Source: Clostridium sp. CAG:273
GTDB lineage: Bacteria; Bacillota; Clostridia; TANB77; CAG-508
NCBI GenBank assembly: GCA_000438355.1
Contig: FR901492.1
Location: forward strand, 1 to 29,562
DNA: 29,562 nucleotides
Direction: 5' to 3'
Shown here: positions 1 through 8,824 of the stretch, in pieces
Numbering within the stretch: the first letter of the stretch is position 1
Layout: the number at the start of each line of letters is the position of its first letter
Notes under the pieces: generated by a model
Told to the model about the DNA's origin: nothing
What the model saw: only the letters and a program-made list of their open reading frames with translations
Database searches by the model: none
Position numbers and translations under genes: made by a program

Positions 1-51
1 TTTTACAATTATTTTACTTAATTTACTCATTTTTACTATATTCTTTTTTAA

Positions 52-2544
52 TTATCTTATTTTCTTGCTTATTTTTGCCACAATAACTGTCATGTCGTCT
101 TTTTGTGTTCCATAATCATTATCTATAGATTCTTTTAACAATATATCTGCTATCTTCTGAGCATCATCTGTTTGCATATCTTCTAATAAATATTTTACCC
201 ATACTTCTTTGTTTATATATTCGTCATTAGACTCTATTACACCATCACTACACATTACTATAATATCCCCATCTTGTAAATCGCAGTCATATACTTCTAG
301 GTCCATTTTTTCTATAGCTCCTGCTGGAAGTGTATTTGCTTTTAGTAATTGAACTTCTTTATTTCTTTTTAAATATGTAGGACATGCCCCATTTTTTACA
401 AATTCCATAATTCCACTGTATAAGTCTAATATTTCTACATCTAAAGTTGCATACATATCGTCTTTTTGAGTTATCTCTAAAATAGAATTAATAAGTTTTA
501 ATGACATTGTTTTGTCAAATCCTGCTGTTAGTAATCTTTCCAAAGTTTTAATTGCAACCTTACTACTTTTCATTGCTTCTGGACCAGAGCCCATTCCATC
601 ACTTATTGCTAATAAATATTTTCCATCTTCTAATTTAGTTTCTAAGTTTGTATCTCCAGATACTGGTGAACCAGCTTTAGTAGTTTTAGAAATACCAATT
701 TGTACAGAAAATTTATCTTGTGACATATATGTAAATTTGCATTGTTCCTTGCTTTCACGTAATCCACATTCTTGATGCTGTATTATAAATTTGTCTTTTA
801 AAATTCTTTCTAATATAGTCTTAATTCTTTTTATATTGCATTTTTTTCCTTCTAAATCATCACATAGGTTATGATATATATCTATAATATATCTACCATT
901 TTTTAAGCGCTTTATGTTTAAATTTCGTATGTCGAATTTCTTTTCTTGGAATGCTCTCATTAATTCTTCTCTTTTATCTGCAAATTCATCTTCATTGTCT
1001 TTCTTTATTTCATCTGCTAAATCTGCAATAGCTTGCGATACACCTTCTAGCTGGTTTGAAATATTTTCTTTATTTTGTTCTATTTTCTTTTTCCATACAA
1101 AATTCACTCTACTTAATCTATAAGATGAATTTATTGCATTTATCATTTTAGAAATGTCTGCTTCCACCGCTTTGTTTTTTTCATGGAAACCTACTATATA
1201 ATTATTATGAGCTTCAAAAATGCTAACTAAGTTTTTTTCATATATAACATCATTTTTTAATAGTTCTTCAAATATTTCATGTAAAATGTTGTTATTATTG
1301 TTATATATATCATCAAAAAGAATATTTTCTTCTAAATTTATTAAGTTATTTTTCAATTCTTCTATAAAAATATTTTCATTAGAAAGCTCTTGTTTCTTTA
1401 ATTTTTTATCTTCTTTTTCTGTTGTCTTATATCCTTTTGCTAAATCTGCAATTGTTTCTGACATACTATTTAATTTTAAAATAGTGTTGTCTTGGGCTTC
1501 CCCTATACTTCTTCCTGTAGTTTCTGGTAATAATTTAGTCTTTCCATATAAATCTTCTATATTAATTTTTAATTTTTTAGGTATTGCTAAAAGTCCCAAG
1601 CATGCGATTAAAATTTCTTGTATCGTAATTATTGGAACTGTATTTCCGTTTGCAACATATGTAAGAATGACATTTCCTAATATAAATCCAACTACTACAC
1701 CAATTCTTCCAAATTTATTTAATATTCCTGCAATTAGTCCAGAAATTGCATATGCTGCAATCATCATAGGCTCTGTTCCACTAATAATTCCTAGTACAAC
1801 ACCTATTGTAATACCACCTGTTGCACCAACTAACATTCCATTTTTCCAGCCAAGTATTAATACTATTAAAATACTTAAAATATTTTTTATGCTAAAACCA
1901 AATATACTTAAATCTCCAACTGCACATACTGCAATTGCTAGAAGCAAACTTGTTCCTATAACCTCTTCTATAGTAAAAGCTTTTTTATTTCTAAATTCTT
2001 TTAGCATAATTATTGAATTTGCGAATATCTTATAAAATATAAATGTAATAACCGCTACCATAATAGCAAGTAATAAATCATATAAAAGAAAACTTCTAAA
2101 GAACATTGGTACTATTTGAACTATTAAAACACTTGCAAATAAGTGTACTCCTAGTCTTTTTTCCTCGTTCGTATCTTCTATTATATTATGTCTTACAAAC
2201 AAACTACTTGCAAAAAATACTAGAGAAGTTAAAACATATGTAAGAAGCATATTTGGACCAAATTTTATAAAAGTTCCTATTAATGTTAAAATATAAACTA
2301 TTCCGACTGGATTCCCATTGCTTAACATTGCTGCCATAAATGCAATTGCAAATGGACTAAGCCCTAACATAATATTATGTGACGAAAATCCTACCATTGA
2401 CACCATAAAAGCTATAATATAAATTATTATGTTATTTATAGATAAAAGGCTTTTTATTGCTATTTTCATTTTGTCTTTTTTATCATAAAAAGCTTCATTA
2501 AAATCTTGTCTATTATTAATGTTCTTTTCTACATTCTGAAACAT
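52..2544 (-). CDS. spoIIE: Stage II sporulation protein E (SpoIIE), PP2C-type serine phosphatase
   Basis: SpoIIE dephosphorylates the anti-sigma antagonist SpoIIAA, which activates sigma-F in the forespore; it also acts at the polar septum. Seen here: a long N-terminal block of hydrophobic segments (about residues 35-330), a charged coiled-coil-like middle region (about 360-600), and a C-terminal PP2C-like domain. That domain carries SGDT, ISDGMGSGPEA, CSDGVIES and GTQKDDMTVI, which supply the family's four metal-binding Asp positions. At about 830 residues the protein has the usual SpoIIE length. An in-frame GTG lies three codons upstream at 2553, but it falls inside the Shine-Dalgarno sequence AGGGGTG. 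The ATG at 2544, 8 nt after GGGG, is therefore the better start. The gene stands alone, downstream in orientation from the surface-protein operon and separated from it by a terminator. Confidence 0.97.
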   Translation of the reverse strand: MFQNVEKNINNRQDFNEAFYDKKDKMKIAIKSLLSINNIIIYIIAFMVSMVGFSSHNIMLGLSPFAIAFMAAMLSNGNPVGIVYILTLIGTFIKFGPNMLLTYVLTSLVFFASSLFVRHNIIEDTNEEKRLGVHLFASVLIVQIVPMFFRSFLLYDLLLAIMVAVITFIFYKIFANSIIMLKEFRNKKAFTIEEVIGTSLLLAIAVCAVGDLSIFGFSIKNILSILIVLILGWKNGMLVGATGGITIGVVLGIISGTEPMMIAAYAISGLIAGILNKFGRIGVVVGFILGNVILTYVANGNTVPIITIQEILIACLGLLAIPKKLKINIEDLYGKTKLLPETTGRSIGEAQDNTILKLNSMSETIADLAKGYKTTEKEDKKLKKQELSNENIFIEELKNNLINLEENILFDDIYNNNNNILHEIFEELLKNDVIYEKNLVSIFEAHNNYIVGFHEKNKAVEADISKMINAINSSYRLSRVNFVWKKKIEQNKENISNQLEGVSQAIADLADEIKKDNEDEFADKREELMRAFQEKKFDIRNLNIKRLKNGRYIIDIYHNLCDDLEGKKCNIKRIKTILERILKDKFIIQHQECGLRESKEQCKFTYMSQDKFSVQIGISKTTKAGSPVSGDTNLETKLEDGKYLLAISDGMGSGPEAMKSSKVAIKTLERLLTAGFDKTMSLKLINSILEITQKDDMYATLDVEILDLYSGIMEFVKNGACPTYLKRNKEVQLLKANTLPAGAIEKMDLEVYDCDLQDGDIIVMCSDGVIESNDEYINKEVWVKYLLEDMQTDDAQKIADILLKESIDNDYGTQKDDMTVIVAKISKKIR

Positions 2545-2594
2545 AATGGTCACCCCTACTTTTTTTCAATTATTGTTCATCGCTTGTTTATTTT

Positions 2595-2623
2595 AATATA
2601 TCTTTAGTGTAATTTCTGTCGAT
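2595..2623 (-). promoter_or_regulatory. Candidate spoIIE promoter with a possible Spo0A box
   Basis: A TATATT -10-like hexamer (2595-2600) lies about 50 nt upstream of the spoIIE start. At the place of the -35 element there is TGTCGAT on the plus strand (2617-2623), one base off the Spo0A box core TGTCGAA. In Bacillus, early sporulation promoters of this class have 0A boxes overlapping a poor -35. The match is short and the background AT-rich, so this is tentative. Confidence 0.35.
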
Positions 2624-2829
2624 TTTGCCACATAATTTAAAAAAGTTATTTACATTTTGTGTACAATTTCGTTATTATTGTTCAGAACTTAACATTTTAT
2701 TGCCATAATTTTATAACAAAATGACTAAAATTACAATACGAGAACGAAAAAAGAGCTAAAAAATAGACCATTTAAGTAAATTTCCTCTAATTCTAATACA
2801 TATTTTTTATAAAAAATTCAAAGCATAAC

Positions 2830-2869
2830 ATAAAAAATAGTCCATACTTTTGTATGAACTATTTTTTAT
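2830..2869 (-). terminator. Rho-independent terminator of the surface-protein operon
   Basis: Inverted repeat with left arm 2830-2847, a TTTT loop at 2848-2851 and right arm 2852-2869. It forms a 17-bp stem with one C/A mismatch, and the A/T end of the stem gives a U-run on the minus strand. It starts about 27 nt after the stop of the 1969-residue surface protein. The arm ends also give a U-run on the plus strand. Confidence 0.85.
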
Positions 2870-2895
2870 TAAGTTAAGTTATTTTTCATAATGTC

Positions 2896-5800
2896 TTATT
2901 CTTTTTTACCTATAACTTTCTTCTTAATTAATACTATTCCGACTACTAAGATTGTAGCTGCTGCAATAGCAATTATTATATAAACATATGTTGCACTACC
3001 AAATGGTGGTAATATCATTACTCTTTCTGCTTTAGCTGCATCTACTTCTGATGGAATTTGTGTTGGGTCTTGGTTACCAGCTACTGAGTATGCCATTCTT
3101 CTACCAACGCTATTTGTTGTTTTAACAATTTCTGCAATATTATCATATGTTAAGTCATCTGTATCATTTTGTGCTGTTATTAATTGTGATAATACTAATT
3201 TAGTGCTAATAGATGTATCTGCTGAATTTGAATTTTTAGTTTGTGGTACTAAAGCCTTTTTCAAAGTTTCTGTTTGAACTATGCTGTTGTATTGATTTAC
3301 ATCTCTTCCTCCCACGTTTTTCTTAATTACTCCTGCTACTGTACCATTTACCAATTTACTACCTTCGCCGTTTTGTCCATTTATTACTTCATCTGTAGAA
3401 ATAATTGACCAAACTGGTGAACCACCATCTTCTTTATTGTCTTCTGCTCTAAATTGTAGGTTGTTATTTACATAGTCTATTACTTGGTCTGCACTAGTTG
3501 TTACTAATCTACCCTTCTTTTCTTGCTCATTGTTTTGGTCATCTGCTCTATAATAGAAACCTTTACCATCGAAGTCTATTTCGCCTGCGTTTGTTACTGT
3601 AAGAGTATATTCAATTCTTATAGTAGCACCATGCATTAACTCTTCATCCATATTTATTTGGATTAAACCATTATAACCTTTTCCTGATGCTTGTGATGTA
3701 AATTTGTCTGTTATAAGTTCTTTTCTGTATTCATAGTATTCTGTACCATGTCCGCCTTTATCGTCCTTATATCTTTCTCCGTCTTTTTTCTTGCTATAAT
3801 CTGTCTCATAAATTGTATCTTTTTGTTCTGTACGTTTACTAATTATATTATAAGCCTTTCCATTTACCCAAGATAGATATGGTCCTTGTGTTGTACTATC
3901 TACTATAATTTGTCCATTTGCAAGTGTTAATCTAACATTTGTAACTTTTTTGTTTAACTCAAGTTGTGCTTTTGGTCTTTCAACTAATCCAAAGTCTACG
4001 TTATTTAATGAATATTCTGTGTTGATGTCATTACCATCTGCATATAATTCATCACTATTACTGTTATAATTATTGTCTCCTCTATCTGACTCTCCTTCTA
4101 CATTTGAACTTGAGTTAGAATTCTGTCTGTTATACTCAACTTCTGCAACAATTGCACCAGTCTCGGCTTTCATTTCAGTATTTGGATTTGGTGTTGTATG
4201 TTGAGATAATGTATATGCTAATTCATTTGTTACACCTTTTCCATTGTTGTTACTATAATTGTTTATTTGTTCTCTTCTTGACCAAATATCTTTTGCATCT
4301 GAATAGTTGTTTTCATCTTGATCTGCTTTAGCTATATCATATCCATATAGTCCAGTTTCATTTTGTTTTTCTACATCTCTATAGCCGTCATATCTTCCTT
4401 CTTTATTTGTGTCCGTATATGCATCTGTTTTTCCGCTTTGGTCAATTCCTACTTGATATGTTGTAGATTTAAAATCTTGACCATTATATGTTGCATTATG
4501 TTCATTACCGTAGTTAAATCTTACTATATAGTCACCTGGTATAAATCCTGTGAATTCGTAATTTCCTTTTCCTGTTGTATTTTCATTTGCTGATGTCCAT
4601 TTTCCACCTTCATAAATTTGAACTACTCCGTCTTTTAGTTTATAACTTCCATCTGCTTCTTTTATTGGGTTTCCTTTATTGTCTAATTCTATTTCATAAA
4701 GTTCTACCCAAATATTATTTACAGTATTTTCATTTTTCTGTCTTGTACCATCACCTATAGTTGCTCCATCTACTGTTACATTTCTTTGGTCTTCCCAAAC
4801 TACACCATTTAATTTTCTTTCCGCTTCATCATCTACATAAATATGTAAAGCTTTTGCTCTGTCTGTGTCATCTTCGAAGTTACTTTCATATCTTTCTTCT
4901 TCTAAATCATCTGCTTCTAAGTTACCTGGTTTAGAATCTATGTCTACTAGTCCTGCTGGATCATTTGAACCTACAGTTCCGTAGTTTGGTAATAATGTAT
5001 TGTCTTTATAGAAAGTTGTGTAACCATTAATTTCTGCAAAGTTCATTTTGTCTTCGTCATCATCATTTTTGCTTTCATTAATTATTACTTTTCCGCTTCC
5101 ATCTGTCTTTATCTTAAATGTTAAATAAATATATGCTTTTTCTCCTGCAGCTAATTTCTTATCTTCTAATCCTTTTACATATACTGCATCATAATTAGCT
5201 CTTAATCCAGTATTACCATCTGTTATTGTTCTTTCTGTTATATCGCTTTCTGTATCTCTGTCATATTTTGTACGGTTAGATGATTTTATATCTTTTGCAT
5301 TTTTTATTTCATCTGCTGTGGCTCCATTTTCTATATTATCCATCATATTGTAATAATCTTCTGAACTTATATAGTTAGCCCCCTTATCATCACCTGTATT
5401 TTCTGCTTTGTCTTTATCTCCTATAATTCCATCTTCATATGTTACCCAAGATAAGTCTTCCATGTATTCAAAATCTTCATCATAGTAATCTACAACTTCT
5501 AACACTTGACCTAGAATTGTTTGTGATTGGTTTTTAACAGAAATTTTATAAGTAATATATACATCTAATGGTGCACCTGTTCTACCAGGTTGTGATACAT
5601 ATTCATAGTCTGCTCTATATATTGCTCTATTATGTACAGGTTCATAGTAGTTTGCATAATCTGCCATTCTTAAGTGGATGTCCCAACGTTCTCTAGCAGT
5701 ATCTGTAAACAATTTATTTAATGCTTCTTTAAATCCTGCTTCGTCAAATACTCCATTATGTGTATATTCTTTCTTTAAAGAAGATATCTCAGATGGTGTA

Positions 5801-8800
5801 ATTACACCATGCCCATAGCTGTCATAGTCATATACTTCTGTTTTGCCATTAATTTTAACTGTTGCCTTGTAAATGTCTTTCTCTAATGCTAAATCAACTT
5901 CTTGTCTTCTCCATAATCCTTGATTTACATACAATTGACCTGGATAAATATTTTTATATGTAATATTCTTATATTTTTCAATAGGTTCTTTTATTGCATC
6001 TGGATCTGAAGCTGTTGTTTCAACTTTTTGTGTAACTCCATTTATAACTTCAAATTTTATGTATTTATATTCTCCTGTACCTCCAGTTAATTGTGTATGA
6101 TCTTCATATGTAGAAGCATTCTCATCAAATGTTTCATCTGAATAACTGTTTTCTGGATATTTGTTACCACTTGATACATATGTTGTAAATTCATCATATA
6201 CTGGATATAAGTCATAACTTGAATCATCTTCTATATTATTTATTGTGTAAGAATTTATTTTGCAATCTTCTATAAATTGTAGCATTCTCCAAGTTAAATC
6301 TTTATCTCCTCCAACTATATTAACTATGTCATTATATATATCATCTTTTAAATTTTCAGGATATTTATGATTTTTCTCTATATATTCTTTAATTTTTTGG
6401 CTTATCAATCCTTCTTCAATTTTTTCATCTGGATTTACAGTTACAACTCCATCGTCATTTACAGTTACACTTCTATCTACTATCTTTCCATCTTCTATTG
6501 TTAAGAAACTGTCTACTAATCTTGTTCCAACTTGTTCGTATTTTCCATCTTTTTGTAATTCAAATCCTAATAATTCATATATTGAAAATGCTTCGTTATA
6601 CTCTCCTACTTCTTTAAGCGAATTTGTTGAAGGATAATTTTTTGGATATGAACCTATTTCTTTAAATCTCTCTGTATATCTGTCTCTTTCAGATTTTTTC
6701 TCTAATCCTTTCGATGTTTCTCTCCATCTTTGCCTCATATCTTCTGGATTACTTGGAGTATCATATGCATCTTGTTTTGTCATTTCTTCTACAGAAGCAT
6801 ATGAATAATCATCCAATTTGGTTAGATATTCTGTTGGCATATAATCTTGTCCATTATATGTAAATTTAACGACATATTTTCTGTTTAATGTAAGCCCTCT
6901 AAATTCATAGTATCCATTTTCATCTGTTAATGTTGGATTTATTCTTCTCTTATAGTCATTCTCATAAGCTTCTCTATCACCATTAAATGCTTGATCTATT
7001 ATTTGTTGTTCACTTAGCCCTGGAAATTCTTCTTGTAATGTTTTAAGTTTTGCTAATTTTCCATTTCCATCTTTATCTAATACAATATTTCCTTTTTCAT
7101 CTGCTTGATATAATGATACTTGAATATTTGGTAGTTTATGTTCTGTTCCATCCATAACTCCATTAGCAACTTCGTCTTTTGTTTGTGGAGAATCTTCAAA
7201 TACAAATCCTCCCATTTTCATTGTGGTTGTTACATAGAATGGAATTTCAAAATCCTCTTTAATAATTTCTCTATAATAGTCCAAATATGTTAATCCTTGA
7301 CGATGTTCTTCTTTAATATATAGTGTAAAGTAACAACCCCAATGTGTATAACAATAGTCATCATATTTTCCACAACCATGTTTATGTTCATGTACACTAT
7401 GGTCATGTGGGTTATCATCTACTACATATGATACGCCATCTCTTTGACAAGCTAAGAAGTGAATATTTAAATAACTATATTCTACATGTAGTTTTAATGC
7501 TGCTGGTAGTTCTTTATCATAATCTATTTCTACATAAAATTCTTCATTTGGTGCTGGATAGTTTCTCCATTGGTTATAGCACCAGTAGTCAACCATGTTA
7601 GGGTTTTTCTTTCCGACTGGTGACTTGTAATCCCAAAATTTTGGAGCATCATAACTGCTACCTACTGTTTTACCTTCCCTAGGAGGCTCTCCTTGAAATG
7701 GTAAAAGTTCTTTTGCATTAGGTCTTATAAATGCTGCTATATCTATTCTCTCACCACTTTCTGTCAATAAGTACATATCTGAAATACCACTCATTGCATA
7801 TTGTGAAACAGGATAATAACCACTTGCACCTGGTTTACTTCCCATTTCTGATTTCCAACCATATACATAATTTAACTTAAATGGTCCTATTTTATGTAGT
7901 TGTTTTTCATTATCTGAATCAACTTTAATATTAGATTGCATTTCTTTTAATTCTTCTTCTGTTGGTTCAACTGTCATTTTTCCAGCTTCTTTTTGATGTG
8001 TTGTACCATATGTTGGGTCTGTATAGCTTGTTCCATGTATATCTTCTTGCATTTTTTGATATACTACTGATTGTTTAAGTATCATTTCACCTTCTGATAC
8101 ATACTCTTGATATACATGTCTATTTTGTAAAGGAATTCTTGATAAGTTAGATTTCCAAACAGCATATTGTTTACCACCTGACCAAGAATCTGGGTCCATC
8201 TCTGCCATACCTTGTCCTGCTATTTTTGCTGGATAAAAAGATACTATATATGCTATATCATATGTATTATTTACACGTTTTCCATTTACTTCTACACTTT
8301 CTTCTGTAACATGGTTACCTTGGCAATAATAGTATGGATTACTAAATTTTGGTTTTCCTGCATATTTGCCACTAGTAAATTTTGCATTACCCCAATCGCC
8401 TTCCCAAGGTGCACATTGTCCACAACTTCTATCACATTCTTGTCCATCGTATTCATATATATCTTCTTTAGTTAAACCGGAAATTTTAATTGATACTCCA
8501 GGTTCAATACAGTATATTTCTTGTTCTTTACCTTGGTCTGATATAGGTCTCCAAATTCCATCACCCATTAAAGGTTCTTGTACAACAAATATGTCACCTG
8601 CATCTTCTATAACGTGATCCTCTACTGCATCACCTGTAGTACCACCTGTGGTTTCTCCAGGATTTATCACTTCATTATTAGCTCCTTTTATATCTGTAGA
8701 TGCTACTTCTGGTGTCTCTAATTGTGAAGTTAATGCTATACTTATACCTATTGATGTACAAACTAACATAATAGCAATAAGTATATATTTTATTACCTTT

Positions 8801-8805
8801 TTCAT
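2896..8805 (-). CDS. Giant surface protein with putative thioester domain and SdrD_B-like repeats, membrane-anchored
   Basis: 1969 residues, starting at an ATG behind a strong AAGGAGG. An N-terminal signal peptide (about 1-28) is followed by a region with YCIEPG (Cys99) and KQYAVW (Gln213). These resemble the Cys and Gln motifs of Gram-positive thioester adhesin domains (TED). Between them is a Cys cluster, C124-x3-C128-x2-C131. A His/Cys-rich segment lies at about 465-490. SdrD_B-like beta domains with internal GYYEFRGL and NYEFTGF signatures lie at about 528-660 and 1332-1440. A DUF11-like stretch lies near 1065-1120, followed by a Ser/Asn-rich linker and another beta module. The C-terminus is a hydrophobic helix (about 1938-1962) with a KKK..GKKE tail, preceded by LPPFG rather than LPXTG. 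It follows the 1688-residue surface-protein gene after 19 nt and is surely co-transcribed. The likely role is surface adhesion; the ligand is unknown. Confidence 0.9.
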   Translation of the reverse strand: MKKVIKYILIAIMLVCTSIGISIALTSQLETPEVASTDIKGANNEVINPGETTGGTTGDAVEDHVIEDAGDIFVVQEPLMGDGIWRPISDQGKEQEIYCIEPGVSIKISGLTKEDIYEYDGQECDRSCGQCAPWEGDWGNAKFTSGKYAGKPKFSNPYYYCQGNHVTEESVEVNGKRVNNTYDIAYIVSFYPAKIAGQGMAEMDPDSWSGGKQYAVWKSNLSRIPLQNRHVYQEYVSEGEMILKQSVVYQKMQEDIHGTSYTDPTYGTTHQKEAGKMTVEPTEEELKEMQSNIKVDSDNEKQLHKIGPFKLNYVYGWKSEMGSKPGASGYYPVSQYAMSGISDMYLLTESGERIDIAAFIRPNAKELLPFQGEPPREGKTVGSSYDAPKFWDYKSPVGKKNPNMVDYWCYNQWRNYPAPNEEFYVEIDYDKELPAALKLHVEYSYLNIHFLACQRDGVSYVVDDNPHDHSVHEHKHGCGKYDDYCYTHWGCYFTLYIKEEHRQGLTYLDYYREIIKEDFEIPFYVTTTMKMGGFVFEDSPQTKDEVANGVMDGTEHKLPNIQVSLYQADEKGNIVLDKDGNGKLAKLKTLQEEFPGLSEQQIIDQAFNGDREAYENDYKRRINPTLTDENGYYEFRGLTLNRKYVVKFTYNGQDYMPTEYLTKLDDYSYASVEEMTKQDAYDTPSNPEDMRQRWRETSKGLEKKSERDRYTERFKEIGSYPKNYPSTNSLKEVGEYNEAFSIYELLGFELQKDGKYEQVGTRLVDSFLTIEDGKIVDRSVTVNDDGVVTVNPDEKIEEGLISQKIKEYIEKNHKYPENLKDDIYNDIVNIVGGDKDLTWRMLQFIEDCKINSYTINNIEDDSSYDLYPVYDEFTTYVSSGNKYPENSYSDETFDENASTYEDHTQLTGGTGEYKYIKFEVINGVTQKVETTASDPDAIKEPIEKYKNITYKNIYPGQLYVNQGLWRRQEVDLALEKDIYKATVKINGKTEVYDYDSYGHGVITPSEISSLKKEYTHNGVFDEAGFKEALNKLFTDTARERWDIHLRMADYANYYEPVHNRAIYRADYEYVSQPGRTGAPLDVYITYKISVKNQSQTILGQVLEVVDYYDEDFEYMEDLSWVTYEDGIIGDKDKAENTGDDKGANYISSEDYYNMMDNIENGATADEIKNAKDIKSSNRTKYDRDTESDITERTITDGNTGLRANYDAVYVKGLEDKKLAAGEKAYIYLTFKIKTDGSGKVIINESKNDDDEDKMNFAEINGYTTFYKDNTLLPNYGTVGSNDPAGLVDIDSKPGNLEADDLEEERYESNFEDDTDRAKALHIYVDDEAERKLNGVVWEDQRNVTVDGATIGDGTRQKNENTVNNIWVELYEIELDNKGNPIKEADGSYKLKDGVVQIYEGGKWTSANENTTGKGNYEFTGFIPGDYIVRFNYGNEHNATYNGQDFKSTTYQVGIDQSGKTDAYTDTNKEGRYDGYRDVEKQNETGLYGYDIAKADQDENNYSDAKDIWSRREQINNYSNNNGKGVTNELAYTLSQHTTPNPNTEMKAETGAIVAEVEYNRQNSNSSSNVEGESDRGDNNYNSNSDELYADGNDINTEYSLNNVDFGLVERPKAQLELNKKVTNVRLTLANGQIIVDSTTQGPYLSWVNGKAYNIISKRTEQKDTIYETDYSKKKDGERYKDDKGGHGTEYYEYRKELITDKFTSQASGKGYNGLIQINMDEELMHGATIRIEYTLTVTNAGEIDFDGKGFYYRADDQNNEQEKKGRLVTTSADQVIDYVNNNLQFRAEDNKEDGGSPVWSIISTDEVINGQNGEGSKLVNGTVAGVIKKNVGGRDVNQYNSIVQTETLKKALVPQTKNSNSADTSISTKLVLSQLITAQNDTDDLTYDNIAEIVKTTNSVGRRMAYSVAGNQDPTQIPSEVDAAKAERVMILPPFGSATYVYIIIAIAAATILVVGIVLIKKKVIGKKE

Positions 8806-8824
8806 TTTTTATCCTCCTTTCTTC

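Larger units (their letters stand above)
2545..2895. other. Intergenic region between spoIIE and the surface-protein operon
   Basis: About 350 nt without a credible gene. It holds the surface-operon terminator at its left end (2830-2869) and the candidate spoIIE promoter at 2595-2623. Nothing recognisable lies in the AT-rich middle (about 2630-2820). Confidence 0.7.

Noticed and set aside
1220..2035. 271-codon plus-strand open frame
   Set aside because: It lies wholly antisense to the membrane domain of spoIIE. Its hydrophobic, Ser/Ile-rich composition is the mirror of that gene, and it has no ribosome-binding site or family match.
2545..2553. GTG start for spoIIE
   Set aside because: The GTG is part of the AGGGGTG Shine-Dalgarno sequence; the ATG at 2544 has proper spacing.
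2985..3000. LPPFG as an LPXTG sortase signal
   Set aside because: It lacks the Thr-Gly pair that canonical sortases cut; kept only as an atypical-anchor possibility.
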